From assembly GCF_963259705.1 (NCBI RefSeq), contig NC_081841.1:93976559-94040558 (forward strand): a DNA stretch of 64,000 bases. Direction: 5' to 3'. The DNA is from Myotis daubentonii. Lineage: Eukaryota; Chordata; Mammalia; Chiroptera; Vespertilionidae. The translations under genes were made by a program, and so were the position numbers. Below the pieces are notes generated by a model. That model saw nothing but the letters and a program-made list of their open reading frames with translations. It searched no databases and was not told the origin of the DNA. Shown here piece after piece: positions 1 to 13,200 of this stretch (position 1 is the stretch's first letter; every line of letters begins with the position of its first letter).

Positions 1-639
1 AATTTCCCCTCCGCACAGTGCAGAGGGTGGCCTGCAGAGGCCTCAGTTACTAGGCAGCTGAACTCTCCGTTTACAGACGGGCTTAGAAATGCATTGAAGG
101 AGAGATGCTTTTTCCTAAAATCTTTCAGGATTAAATTTTTTAAAATGTTCATTAAATACATAGTATCTTAGGGAACTATGTCCCTAAGATATGTTTGGAG
201 GAGGGGGTGTGTGGGGAGGGAACAAAGAACAGCCAGTGAGAGCTGTGTTCCTTTGACTCATGCTTTTCTAAGGCACATGAAGACCTTCCACAGGGAGAAG
301 AGGCAGAGAACATCACCGTCTCCCAGAGGGTGAGCACTTGTGAAAGTCTGGCTTGAGGATAAGATGCCGGTCAAACCCCATTAAATCACCCGAGGCTGGT
401 GCCAAATTCCCAATTGAAACCTGCATTTGGGAAGGAAGCTGCTCGGTCGGCAACAGGACATGCGCCAGACTCCCCTCTAGAATCTGGAAATACCTACCCA
501 TCCTCTCCCCAGATGAAACTTTCTCACCAAGACACACTGCCTTTGTCTAGAATCCTTCCTTAAGAGCCTGCGCCACACTCCTGCTCTTACTCCCTCGCGG
601 CTGTGGCATAAGTTGAATTTAGTGCAAGTGCTGGGCAAA

Positions 640-850
640 TGCCTGAGAGAGTCTGTGCATGCAATAGTTAAAAGGCTTGGGCTTTGGAGTTCAAATCTGG
701 GCTCTGCCATTTATTTGCTGTGTAACCTTCACAAGAATTTAACCTCTCAAAGAGCTGCTTTCTTCTTCTTTAAAATGAAGATGATGACTTCAGTTGTTAT
801 GAGGATTAAACATGATAATAAACATACAGAGTGTAAGGTAGTGCCTGTAG
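640..850 (+). repeat. MIR SINE remnant
   Basis: Shows the MIR order: a gctttggagtt/aaatctgggctctgcc core, 'tgctgtgtaacctt', then 'taaaatgaag' and 'atgaggattaaa' followed by a 'gtgcctg' end. Diverged; boundaries approximate. Confidence 0.75.
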
Positions 851-964
851 AGAGAGGTTGACAGATGGTGGTTGTCACTATATGGTTGGAGCGTTGGCTT
901 TGCCACCATCAGAGTTGTGTGACCATGGGCAGATCAAGCTTTTCCTTGAGCTTGTTTGTAATAT

Positions 965-1135
965 GAAGAGTTTGGTTCACTAGTTCTGTGTTCCAGAATC
1001 ATCTGGGACACTTTTAAAAATACAGATACCTGGGCCCAAACCAGACCTACTGACTCAGAACCTCCAGACTCAAAAGCTGTAACTTTACAAATCTATACAG
1101 GCAATTCCAACCACAGTGTGGAAACTTTGTGTTAG
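965..1135 (+). repeat. MER5-type hAT-Charlie remnant
   Basis: Contains 'agaatcatctgggacactt', 'cagatacctgggccc' and 'ctgactcagaacctcc', the usual middle of MER5/MER20-type elements, and closes with 'cacagtgtggaaactttgtg'. Family assignment is from memory of the consensus. Confidence 0.5.
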
Positions 1136-1859
1136 ATAACCTTTAAAATTTCTCCCAGTCCTTCAAAGGTGAGCTTGAAGTCTCACGGCCTTTAATAAAC
1201 CCTTTCCAGCCATTCCCCACCATGGGACCCTCCTGTATCCTCAGTACTTACTGTGTAGCTTCTGGCTCAATACAGACCCACATATAATGCTCTTTCATTC
1301 CCAAATATTTAGTGTCCATACTGCTTCACAATATCCTATGTTTTAGGTGTTTTGTTTTGTTTTCCCCCAGGGGTTAGTTCATGTCTTATGTCCACAGCTA
1401 GACTATACTACCTTCAGTTATTCAGGAGGCAGATCAGCCAGGACATTAGATTTTTCCCTCTCCTTTCTGCCGATCATTCATTTCCCAAAACCTCCTTGAA
1501 CAAAGTGGAGCAGGGATGGGAGATAATGCAAATCAAACAGATTAATTTTTATTGCAAGTCTATCTTATCTACCAAATGAGTGAATGTGGAGTAAGGTCCA
1601 TTTACTACCAGAAAATATTGCTATTAATTTTCTGGCGATTTAAAAAATAACATCAGAAGGATCTGTGAACTTTTGTTTAAGGATTGAAACAAACTCTTTA
1701 AAAGAGCTGCACCAGGGTGCCATGAGTATAACTGAAGCAGCAGTGAAGCCCAGGCCTACCAAAACTACATACTAAGTTGACTCAAATCACCACTTTAGTA
1801 ACTCAGTGGAGAAAAAGATCTATTCTTTCCTGGGAATACATATTATTCATCTATCTCTG

Positions 1860-2180
1860 CTATTCTTTTGGAAAATGAACAAAAAATAGATCACCCAAGA
1901 TCAATGAAACAATACCTAACAACTTCTAACATATGTGTAATTGGAGTCCCTGAAGAAAAGAGAGAATCAGTCAGAAAAAAAAATATTTGTAGAGATAATA
2001 GCTGAAATTTTCCCTAAACTAATGAAATCGTCAGCCCACAGATCCCAGAATTCCATGGAACCCCAACCCGAATAGAAACAACTAAAAGCACACCTAGGCA
2101 CATCAGAGTCAAATTGATGAATATCAAAATAAAGGGAAAATCTCAAAAGCAGCTGGAGGAGAAGAAATGTGAAGTGCTGG
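1860..2180 (+). repeat. Old L1/HAL1 fragment (ORF1-region sense)
   Basis: Resembles the L1 ORF1 region in sense orientation: 'attggagtccctgaagaaaa', 'gagataatagctgaaatttt' and 'aaaatctcaaaagcagctgg' occur in the expected order. No intact reading frame remains. Confidence 0.65.
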
Positions 2181-2975
2181 AGAACAAATTTCACATTTCA
2201 TTGGCAAGAGCTGTAGCTCCATCCTCCCTCCCAACTCTGGCCCAGCAATCTGAGTTTCTCTGCTGGGGCTAATGGGACCGCCTCAGAGAACAAAGCAAAT
2301 GTCACCAGGTGGCACTGACAGCTTTCTTCTCTAGACAGAAGAAAAGGTGTTTACAATAGTTTTATATATTTTAGGCTCTTAGGAACAAAGTCAACTCCTT
2401 GTTTAAATTAGGCCAGAGCCAGAGGCTAGAGCTCTGGATTTTGGAGGTAAGAGTGGAGGAGAAACCATGCACAGCAACCGAGCCCTCCCAGAGGTCCTGC
2501 CCTCCACCCCTGCAGCTGCAGGCCCCACTGGCTCAACAGGAGGCCTTCCTTTTCATCCTTTTCTCATAAGCCAGGAAGCGAGTATCCATCCCGCTGACTC
2601 TCAGCAGTTTGTAGATTCATGTATTGGTTGGGATTCATGTACTGGGTAAGAATTCAAACAGAATACTTACCACGGTTCCTTCAAAATTTGAGAGTCTATA
2701 ACTCTACTTTTGCCAAATTATAGTAGAATTTTTTAAAAAATAATCACTCCTTTCTCAAGTTTAAACAGTATGCCTTCCATATTCCTCTGTGGTTTACTTT
2801 TATGCCTTCATTTGTTTACTCATTCATTCACTCAACAAAATATGTATTGTGAGCCTAGTATAAGCTGTAAGCCAGTCATTTGTCTCACTTTCTATCTTCT
2901 CTAGTAGTTGGTAAGCAAACTGAGAGCAGGTTCTATATTTTACTCATTCTTGTGTTCCCATGTTGCATGTGGTTG

Positions 2976-3375
2976 AGAAAGAAGAAGAGAGGAGAGGAGA
3001 GGAGAGGAGAGGAGAGGAGGGGAGGGGAGGGGAGGGGAGGGGAGGGGAGGGGAGGGGAGGGGAGGGGAGGGGAGGGGAGGGGAGGGGAGGGGAGGGGGGA
3101 GGGGAGGGGAGGAGGGGAGGGGAGGGAAGGAGGGGGAGGAGGGGAGGGGGGGAGGAGGGGGGAGAAGGCGAGAGGAGAAAGATGAGGAGGGGGAGGGGAG
3201 GGGGGAGGGGGGAGGGGAGGGGAGGGGGGAGGGGAGGGGAGGAGGGGAGGGGAGGGGAGGAGGGGGGAGAAGGCGAGAGGAGAAAGATGAAGAGAGGAGG
3301 GGAGGGGAAGGGAAGGGAGGGGAGGGGAGGGGAGGGGAGGGGAGGGGAGGGGAGGGGAGGGGAAGAAAGGCAAGG
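2976..3375 (+). repeat. 400-bp polypurine (GGGGA)n-type tract
   Basis: Starts with GAGAG/GGAGA units, becomes an almost unbroken GGGGA pentamer array, is interrupted by two related purine islands containing 'gaaggcgagaggagaaagat' (about 3164 and 3268), and returns to GGGGA. Nearly pure purine on this strand. Long open frames on both strands are by-products of the repeat. Confidence 0.95.
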
Positions 3376-3724
3376 TGGGGAGAGAAGGGGAGAGGAAAGG
3401 AAGCTGTTTTCCTAACAATTTATTTTCTGAAAGGACTGGGCATGTTTCACTTTCCTGCCCCACTTCAGATCTTTCTTTTTTAGCTGGTTCTTAAGCCAAA
3501 TGAAATTTGCTTACAATTGTTCCCTTAGCAACCAGCAACCTTTGTGCTTTACTTTTTATTTAGAACTCAGAGTAACCAAAATCTTCATTTATTTGAAACT
3601 GATTTCTAAATGGGTTTGCCTGCTTTACTAAAAACAAAAGCATATCATTTAAAAGCACATTTAAATAGAAAACTTAACTGTATTTTAAATAGATTTTAAA
3701 TGTGTGTTTAATCTTTGTTTCTGC

Positions 3725-3726
<2 letters not shown>

Positions 3727-3755
<29 letters not shown>
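3727..3755 (+). repeat. (TG)n microsatellite
   Basis: Uninterrupted TG repeat of about 14 units. Confidence 0.98.
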
Positions 3756-3757
<2 letters not shown>

Positions 3758-4409
3758 TGTGTTTTTTTTCTTCATACTCCAGAGCAAGCATTCCACAAGA
3801 GAAAATGGGGCTGAGTTTTTTTTTTTTCTTTCCCAGAAGCTATGAAAATTGCAACAGACAGTGCAAAACTCAATCACATGATCTCCAGTTCTGGGCTGGC
3901 ACCTGGGTAGCCATAGTGCCCCTAGTACCTCGCAGGGCCAGCCTGGTCCTCTTTTGGCCCCACTTGCTCATTAAAAGGTGCACATGCCAGAGGTCCCCAA
4001 ACACCACCGAAGGAGGAGGAAAAGATATGTTTGCTTTTAAACCACGTGAAAGTTCCTTAAAGAGCTGTGCCCAGGGTCGGAGGTCAATAAATACTTAAGT
4101 GCACGTGAGAATGAAGACTGCCCTGGGGGTCCTCCTCAGAACACTGTTCGGTGCAGTCACACAGCAAGAACTCCAAGAGCAGTGTCATAATGCAGCTCCA
4201 GGGCAAAATGTGCCCTATTTAGACATACATTTGATCAGTACTCACTGTTGAGTTGCTTCTGCAACCTACCATGAGAGCACATTTGTCCCAGATTCTGAGC
4301 CACTGGAGGCCAGAAAGCTTAGCAGTCAGCCAGAGCCAGGAGCAGAAAGGGGCTTAGTGAGCGACAGTTCAGAGACTAGACCAGTCTGGTGCCACAGAGC
4401 ACCAAGAAC

Positions 4410-4590
4410 TGCTGTGTCCTTCAATATGCATCATCTCACTTTATCCTCATGACAGGTCTACGGGATTGGTGATATTCTCTCCAACTTGGGCTCAAGGATG
4501 TTAGGTAATTTGTTCAAAGTGACCCAGGGAGGATTTGAACCCAAGGCTGGCTGACCTCAAAGCATAACCATCTAACCTAGGCCACCCTAC
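4410..4590 (-). repeat. MIR SINE remnant
   Basis: Reverse orientation: 'atcatctcactttatcctca' then 'ttgttcaaagtgacccaggg' and 'ggatttgaacccaaggctg', the standard MIR reverse-complement landmarks. Confidence 0.75.
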
Positions 4591-5268
4591 CTCTGAATCC
4601 TGTCAAATGTTAGAAATGATGCCAGACTGGCTGAAGAGAGAGGGCACAGAGCCTCAAACAACCGTCCATTTCTATCTTCTCCTGAATCTCAACATCACGC
4701 TTTGATGTTATATTTCCAGAAGGGTGTGAACACACACATTCCATAGCACAGTCCAGCTGTGGTCTTAGCACTAACAGCTATTAAAGGCATTTTGTGAATC
4801 AATTAGCCGAGCGATTGAGTCTCAGCCTCTCAGGGCAGGAAGCATTTACTCCTCTGCTCAGTTTGTGACCCTCCACAGTCATCTTGCCAAAGAGGGCTGG
4901 ACCACTGGAGGGGCAGGAACTGCTGGCTTCGTCGGACTTCTGGAGTTTCTGCCACGTGCTTTGGGCTGAATTATGTGCGTGTTACTTGTATGAGGGGTGC
5001 TTTGCTGCTGGTGTTGTGTTTAGTTCTGGTTGGGGAGATGTGGCCATTTCTAACCTTATGAAAGGTTAGGAGGTTTGGTATAACCTCATTGAGGACCAGG
5101 ATTGTGTCACTGAGAAATTTTATCCTTTAAATTAAATAGAACAAAACAGTCCTTTTTGGACCAGATAAAACAATGAAGGTATTTTTTGGCTTTATTTTAA
5201 AATCTAAGAAAACAAGTTTTCAGCTGATAAAGTATTATGAACACAGATTTGGATATGAGACTCTCCCA

Positions 5269-5269
<1 letters not shown>

Positions 5270-5299
<30 letters not shown>
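5270..5299 (+). repeat. (CA)n microsatellite
   Basis: Perfect CA run of about 15 units followed by an imperfect purine/pyrimidine alternating stretch to about 5335. Confidence 0.97.
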
Positions 5300-5301
<2 letters not shown>

Positions 5302-5782
5302 CGCACAGGCACACATGCATGCATGTGCACACGTGCAATCTCCATCTGTTCCCACCCCCACTGCTTCCCCAAAAGAACCTCAGAGGAGAATACATATTGT
5401 ACTTAATGAAAGAGAGTGGATATCATTTTGGTAAGTTTGAGTAGTATGACGGCAGGAGTCAGGATGATTGGCCTGGCTAGAGATCTGGCATTTCTGAGCC
5501 CTGTGGTGGACTTTGGGGATAACTAACCTACTGACTTCCAGCCACTTGGCCTCTGTTCTTTGCAAAAGCTCAGCTTCTATGGTTTTAACTTATTTTTCAG
5601 TAACATTGCATTTGTTCTCTCCCCCAGGACATTTATCTTACACCAGCCATATAGTTTATTTTCTCTCTGCAGACCTGCCACCTTTGGGACTAGAGGAAAA
5701 CATTACAGAGAGAAGAATCCAGAAAGACTCAGGTGAACTCCACACAAATAGCAGTATGCTTATAAACTAGCTGCTCATCTCA

Positions 5783-6751
<969 letters not shown>

Positions 6752-6844
6752 CTATGGGTTTTAGCCTGGTTCTGATTCTACGTTTAGGGTGGGACATACC
6801 TCACCCTTCACCATGCTAGTTTATACTAAGTGAATTGAAAGCTA

Positions 6845-7010
6845 CTTGCAGATTTTCTCCCTAAAGTGTATTGAGCAGTTACTATGTGGTAGACTAAGCC
6901 CAGGACATGCACCATATTATGTACTAGTAATCCTCCCAACAACTCCATGAAGTAAACACTTTATTCTTATTTAGAACTAAGAAAATTGAGGCTTAGAGAA
7001 GTTACATGTG
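6845..7010 (-). repeat. MIR SINE remnant
   Basis: Reverse-orientation landmarks: 'gagcagttactatgtggtag', 'aatcctcccaacaactccat', 'gaaaattgaggcttagagaa'. Confidence 0.75.
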
Positions 7011-7184
7011 GCCATGGAAATAGGGCCCAGGTCTGATATGCCATGACTCTAACACTCTTCTCATGACCCCCACCCTGTGTTAGACTCCATGATGATTCAA
7101 ACCCAGAGAAGGTTGGGGGGACTCCTCTATTGCTCTTGCATCTGTTCACAACCAGATTCACCCCCTCACCAGTTCATGAGGGAG

Positions 7185-7425
7185 GCAACATAGTGTTTTG
7201 ACAAGAACATGAGCTCTGCAGTCAGAAAAACCTGGGTTTACTGGTAAGTCCTGGATATTCTCATTATTAGCTGTTTTACTTTCCACAAGTTACTTGACCA
7301 AACCAAACTCCAATTCCCCAAAGAACAGCCCAAAAGAACATCTACTTAGTGGTTGTACTGATGAAATGAAATAACACGTGTGAAGGCCAGGCTCAGAGCC
7401 AGGCCCCAGCAGAAGGTAGACATTT
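7185..7425 (+). repeat. MIR SINE remnant
   Basis: Forward landmarks: 'catgagctctgcagtcagaa', 'cctgggttt', 'acttgaccaaacc', then a 3' part near 'gatgaaatgaaataacacgtg'. Confidence 0.6.
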
Positions 7426-8572
7426 TCTGACATTTCCCCCTTGCTGACCAGTCCGTAGAGAGGCGGAGGGGATGGGCCGTGACAAAGCCCCTGCTCTAAG
7501 AGGCTTTTGCTAATGAGTCACTTCCAAGACTTTCCAAGACTTGTGGCAGGAGAAACTTCTTAGTTGGGTTTTTGATCATTTGACATACACATACATCTAA
7601 TTTTGGGGTCTCTTTGCATTCATTGTTATAAAGATCAAAGCAAAAGCTCTCTTAGATGTCGCTGAGAAGTTGACAGGGTGATGTATCGGTTGGTTGGTTC
7701 CATCTGAACATTTCCTCTGGAAGGTTACCCATATTCATGCTCTGAAACCCTCTTTCTGCACCATCTTCTGAAAAATTACACAGTGCCTGAGCTTTGCTGT
7801 GAACATTGAACAATGACCTGTATTCGGGAGTTATAAAAACAAAATCCAGACTCACATCTGTTCTGAATCTGAGTTTCACAAAAATTAATTTGGCTTGGAG
7901 GCTTCTAGCTGGCAAAGGGCACACAGGTCACTGGTTTTATTTCCTGTCTTGACAGTGGATAATGCAGGTGGGTGATGGAGTGCCCATTAGCAACGTCTAA
8001 TGATGTTCTACTTTCCAATATCTGGTATTTAATTAAGGCCTAATCAGATAAGGCCTCCTCCATAAAGAATCAGACACCTGGCAGATGTACACTGGCCCAG
8101 GTCATTCTCAAGTGGGGCTCAGGCTCATGTGATCCTCCTGGTTACTGCTCAGAAGCCCTACCCCTAAGAAGTAAGAGCAGGAAGGGCAGGACTTCTCCAA
8201 AAGGTTAGAAGGGGTGGAAGGAGTAGGCATTAATATTCTGCTTCTCTGGGGGCTCTGGGAGCTATGAGCAGGAACTCCGCCCAGGGAAGGGCCCAGGAAG
8301 CACCAAGAGAATTCACAAGAAGACAAAGTAAAGGGCTTTTGAAAAATGCAAATAGAGTGCCTAATTTATTCCTTATTCTAAAAAACAAAAAAAATAACAA
8401 ATATGCCTGATCCACCTGCTTAGTTATTTGTGTGCAAAGCCTCTCTGGTCTTATTTTTTAAAACATTTTTAAGGTGTTTCAATGGCCTCCCTTTCTTTTC
8501 TCTGTGCACATTTCTTGAAGATTCTTCACTATGTCTGCACATGTCCATGGGCACAAACATTCAAAGATTGTG

Positions 8573-8622
8573 AATGAATGAATGAATGAATGAATGAATA
8601 AGTGAGTGAGTGAACAAGTGAA
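8573..8622 (+). repeat. (GAAT)n/(GAGT)n microsatellite, L2-like 3' tail
   Basis: A GAAT array of about 7 units grading into GAGT. It follows 'acaaacattcaaagattgtg', which recurs in variant form before another GAAT array at 10638, suggesting both are tails of the same ancient repeat type. Confidence 0.8.
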
Positions 8623-8687
8623 TGCGTTAGATCATAGTCTTCCAGTGGCCCAGGAAGATTTCTGACTGAGGTGTCCGATGACCTCCA

Positions 8688-8731
8688 CCTAGTGCAAGGT
8701 TCTCCAGGACTATTCCATGGACTAGACTCCA
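8688..8731 (+). repeat. 44-bp direct repeat, copy 1
   Basis: Matches 9297-9340 at 42 of 44 positions (two C/T differences). Begins cctagtgcaaggtt and ends ggactagactcca. Not a family I recognise. Confidence 0.85.
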
Positions 8732-9296
8732 GCAGGACTGCAAGCAGCAGAAATAGACAAGGACTTATAGTTTACTCCGACAGATAGGTATGTATGGGAC
8801 ATTCCTTGGGTGCCCCCAGAGTGAGTGAATGCTGCCCCTGTTCTCAGCACTAGCCCTCTTAACCATTTGCTCCAATAGATACAAAGATGCAGAAATACGA
8901 AGAGACAGTAGATCACAGAACAGCAAAAAGCACTCTGTTTCTGCTTACAAAAAGGCAGAAGGAATCAATTAACCCATAAAACACTCAGCAATCTGGGCCT
9001 CTGTTCATTAAACATTGCCCTTCTGCATCCAAACATTTCTCAGAGCAGACGCGGCCTCCACTTGGTGCAGTGAGGGGATGGTCCCTTTGTGAAAGGAAAA
9101 AGACACACCTCCCTTCAGTCCAGCTGTGGACTAGATTTCACACCCCAGTTATCCCCTCACCCAGTTGCTTTTGTGCAGCGCCCAACCTGCACAACCTTAT
9201 ACTGAGTCCTGGAGGCAGACAATTTATGCTCTTGTTCCAGCTGACAACCTTGATTAAAGTTTCTCTTTGGGGGGGCCTTGATTTCCTCATTGGGTG

Positions 9297-9340
9297 CCTA
9301 GTGCAAGGTTCCCCAGGACTATTTCATGGACTAGACTCCA
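9297..9340 (+). repeat. 44-bp direct repeat, copy 2
   Basis: Second copy of the unit at 8688-8731, 609 bp away in the same orientation. Confidence 0.85.
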
Positions 9341-10637
9341 TGGAATGGACTTAATGAATGAAGGAGGAAGGTTGAATCTAAAAATCCCTGATATTTTGCA
9401 GCTACAAAATGCTTTGATTTTTCAAATATGTGTTGAGTATGTGTAAGGTATTCGGAGAGTTTGGGGAATAACTGACATCAATAAAGAACCAGTGGCTGCA
9501 ATGTCCAGTTTGACTTCAATTTGCATCAATTTCAAGCCTGATTTTTTAAAAAAGAGGCCACATTGTTTCTACGGACCCAAATACAATTGCCCACTGGTGT
9601 CATCAGGGGTAGTCTCACCCAACAATTACTTAAACTACTAGATTCAGTTTCCCAATCTGCAAAATGCTACCCCTCTATGGCAATTAATTAGGAGTTACTG
9701 GCCAGTGTATGGTATGGGGTTGACTCAAAGAACTGTACATGTACACACAGCTACAGGTGTCCTGCTTCATGGCAAGCCTTTCAAAGGGGATCTTAGCCGC
9801 TGATATTAGGGTTCGGAGCAGCAATGGGCTGCAGAGCCCCACTCCTAATCTGGATCCCACATCACAAACACTGTGTCAACTCAAGGTTGCTTTGAGGTCA
9901 CTCTCTAGAGCTGTGTCTTTATTCCGTAAGGATGATGGAAAGTTTGTTCCACTAGCTGTGACAGAACCCTGGCTTGTAAAGTTTAGAATGATTAATCATA
10001 ATTAGATGCACAACAGGAGGCAATAAACTCCAATAGGGAGGTTTCCCCCCTGCAACTCCGAGTTTACAAATTAGGCATCCAAATTTTTTTGTTGTTGTTG
10101 TTTTTAGTGAGATTATGTTTTCCTTTTGTCTTTAGTGGTTATTGCATAAATGTAGTCATTCTAATTCACGGTCATTGGTTTAACCGTTTAGGTTTATTTT
10201 GTTGTTGTTATTGTTTTGTGATGCTTTTGTTGTTGTTGTTTTATAAGCCAGGCTAGCCTGATCTCATCTGGGCCTCCAGCATGTTCATGAGAGTCAGTGG
10301 ACCCCCCAAGGTCCATCTGAGTGGTCTCCCCACTGTAGACTCCTTACTGTTTCCCAAAACAGATCTTGTCCCACAGAAGAGTGAGCATGAGGGTCTTGAG
10401 CGGGAGGACAGGGAGCACCTGATGAGGCAGTGGAGCCTCCCTAATGCCACTCCCATCTCAGCACAGCCACCCGCTGCCCTCCATGCCCTTGCCATGCTCC
10501 TTACACACCTATGTTGGCAACAACCATACTGCCTACCTCGCTCCTTCTGAGGGCCTGACTCACCTCTAGCCTATGGTCTCCTCTTAGTAGTATTTCAGCT
10601 TCCTATTTCCAGGATCTAGCAGTGCACTTGACTTCTC

Positions 10638-10687
10638 ACAAACATTCAAAGCTTGTGAGTGAATGAATAAATGAATGAATGAATAAG
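10638..10687 (+). repeat. GAAT-rich L2-like 3' tail
   Basis: 'acaaacattcaaagcttgtg' followed by GAATGAATAAATGAAT units, paralogous to 8553-8600. Probably the 3' end of an L2-type element. Confidence 0.5.
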
Positions 10688-10774
10688 CAACTTTGGGAAA
10701 AAAAGGGTATTGAATTCAGAGACAAAAGATCTTTAAACTAGTCCTAATTATGATAGCAAAAAAATTATCAGTAT

Positions 10775-10905
10775 TTGAATAGAACCTTACACAGTGATTT
10801 TACATGCATTGTCTCAATAATCCTCACAGGAACCTGTGAGATTGATTTCATTGTTCCATTTGTCTAATGAGAACTGGAGTTTACAGAAATCAAAAGGTAC
10901 AAGTC
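10775..10905 (-). repeat. MIR SINE remnant
   Basis: 'tacatgcattgtctcaataa' and 'tcctcacaggaacctgtgag' match the middle of reverse-orientation MIR; the far end is degraded. Confidence 0.6.
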
Positions 10906-11954
10906 ACCAGCCTCCCTGAGATTCCCTTCCTTCATCTGCAAATGATCAGACTATCCAACTCACCATGGGATTGCTGTGCATGCCACAAGAAATCAGAGAA
11001 GGCCAAGGACAACCCATTTTCCCCCTAAAGGCTGGTGGGGCTGGTTCCTAGGGTGAGGAGAGGGGGAATCATCATAGAGATAGAACCCATCAGCTCGCCT
11101 TGGCTTCCCACCCTCACCTTCTCCAGGGTCCAGCTACATGGATAAACCCATTACAAGGTCAAACCCACCCATATTCGTAAGCCAGTGATGATGGAAGAAA
11201 TAGAATACCAACATCATTACCCTCAATATCTGATGGCACTTGGGATATATCCTGCAGGAAACAGACCCCGTAATGGAGTGGCATCAATGAGGCCTAGGTG
11301 CTAGGTATACTCAGTATAGTAGAAACTTAAATATGGTTCCCCTCTCCCTTCCCAAGTCCTCTATTCACACAAGAACATAGGGCTTGAGCTTCTGCCTTGT
11401 CGGGTACATAATCTGTCTGCTTCATGTCCTAGCCTGCTCTGGCTCCCTTGAGGGCTGAGAGCCCAGTCGGCTCAGCCGGAGCTCTCAGCTTTGGCCAGAG
11501 CTCCTGCTTGGCACATCTGCTCCCCTAGGCACTGGCTGTACTAACACTCGGGTAACCAAACCCATGCCAGGACTCATCGACCCCAAGTTATCATCGACCA
11601 CTTAGAACCCCTAGCATGATACAGCTGGGGCAGATCCCTAACACACTGGCCACATGCAGATGATTTTGTGGGCTGGGCCAACGTGGAGGAAATTAAGAAG
11701 GGAATGGAACTAGACGGAGTGGTTGAAATCAATGGGAATGTAGAAGGCAGCAAAGCATGCCAGCTTTCACTCACTAATTATACATGGGACGGGTAGAACG
11801 TGTCTCCCACCCCAGGGAATTTGTACCATCAATCCTTCTGTGTAAATACTCTTCCCTCTACTCTTAGCATGCTGACCTCTCTTAATCTCTTGGGTCTCAG
11901 CTTCAATTCCTTACTCAGAAAAAGGTCCTCTTTCCAGTGCTGTGCTTTTCCATG

Positions 11955-12070
11955 TTTAACAACAGGCTCTGTGAGAGGGGAAAAGCCCTGATTTTTAGTG
12001 TTTGCTGATGTCTGTGGTGCAAATACTTCCACCATGGCTGATTTCAGCTCTCACCACAATGTCCCTCACG
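11955..12070 (+). repeat. Diverged direct repeat, copy 1 (unassigned interspersed repeat)
   Basis: Aligns over about 100 bp with 13453-13560. Shared landmarks are 'aacaac[a/g]ggctct', 'agccctgattt', 'tttgctgat', 'caaatact/taaatactccc' and 'cc[a/t]tggc'. Lies just upstream of the Helitron at 12221. Confidence 0.6.
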
Positions 12071-12220
12071 GCAGGTTGGGAAGAGAGGCACAGAATCGCT
12101 CACAAGGTGGGGTGAGCGGTTCCAGTAAGCCACTGCCACCATCCAATGAAAGTGGATGCCCCATTTTTCTCAACAACTCTAACATGCTTCTTTCTAAGTG
12201 CTTTCACTATTTTAATTCTA

Positions 12221-13039
12221 TCTACACTAATAAAAGAGAAAAATGGTAATTGGCGTACGACGATACCCTTTTCATTGGCTAATCAGGGCTATATGCAAAT
12301 TAACTGCCAACTATGATTGGCAGTTAACTGCCAACTAAGATTGGCAGTTAACTACCAACAAGATGGCGGTTAATTTGCATATGTAGGCACAATGCAGGGA
12401 GGCGAAAGGGAAAGCAGGAAGAAGCCCCCTGCCACTGACAGTGATCGGAAACCCAGGGGGGAGCTAAGAGCTGGGGTCAGGGCAAAGGCGGCCCTGGGCC
12501 GCCTTTGCCCTGCCCCCCAGCCATGATCGGAGAATCAGGCGCCTTTGCCGCCCTGGCCAGTGATAGCAGGAAGTAGGGGTGGAGCCAGCGATGGGAGCTG
12601 GGCACGGTCGAAGCTGGCAGTCCCAGGAGCTAGGGGTCCCTTGCCTGGGCCTAAAGCGGAGCCCACGATCGCAGGGCCGCTGCAGCTGCGGGTCCCCGCT
12701 GCCCGAGCCGGACGCCTCAGCCAGAGGCGTTAGGCCTGGGCAAGGGGCAGAGCCAGCAATCAGAGGGGTCTGGGGGTCCCCTGCCCAGGCCTGATGCCTG
12801 GGCCAGAGGCATCAGGCCTGGGCTGGGGGCAGAACCAGTGATGGGGGGAAATGAGGGTCCCCTGCCCAGGCCTGACACCTCTGTCAGAGGCGTCAGGCCT
12901 GGGCAAGGGGCCGATCCTGCGATTGGAGGGTGACGGGGGTCAACGCCTGAGGGCTCCCAGTATGTGAGAGGGGGCAGGCTGGGCTGAGGGACACTCCCCC
13001 CCCCACCCAGTGCACGAATTTCGTGCACCGGGCCCCTAG
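12221..13039 (+). mobile_element. Helitron A (HeliBat type), complete non-autonomous copy
   Basis: Starts TCTACACTAATAAAAGAG and ends with a palindromic hairpin (gtgcacgaa/ttcgtgcac) followed by CGGGCCCCTAG. It sits between A (12220) and T (13040), as Helitrons do. The 5' part has three tandem copies of a roughly 24-bp unit (ttggcagttaactgcc) and octamer motifs ATGCAAAT at 12293 and ATTTGCAT at 12373. The GC-rich 3' half is built of imperfect repeats around 'cccaggcctga'. No Rep/helicase gene; small open frames are incidental. It is nearly identical in sequence to the inverted copy at 16945-17945, so both are young. Confidence 0.95.
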
Positions 13040-13040
13040 T

Positions 13041-13200
13041 TGTGATATAATTTGTTCCCTTGCTTTGATGTTTGCCTTCTCTGTGAGACTCTAAGTTTCA
13101 TGAGGGCAAAGATCTTGTGTCTCCTGTTTGTGTTGACCCCTCCTACCCCCACCCCTCGCCTGGCACAGGACCTGGAGACTTGCACACTAATGCCGGAAGG
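13041..13200 (+). repeat. L2 3'-end remnant
   Basis: 'gagactctaagtttcatgag' + 'ggcaaagatcttgtgtctcc' + 'cctggcacagg' follow the L2 3' UTR pattern (gactgtaagctccatgag ... cctggcacag). Abuts the Helitron 3' end. Confidence 0.6.

Noticed and set aside
2933..3463. Open frames of 100-176 aa made of Pro/Ser/Leu or Gly/Glu/Arg
   Set aside because: Translation of the GGGGA tract in different frames.
12545..12733. A 62-aa frame almost identical to one at 17497-17691, at first suggestive of a conserved small protein
   Set aside because: The identity is explained by both being copies of the same Helitron; no start context, domain or further homologue was seen.
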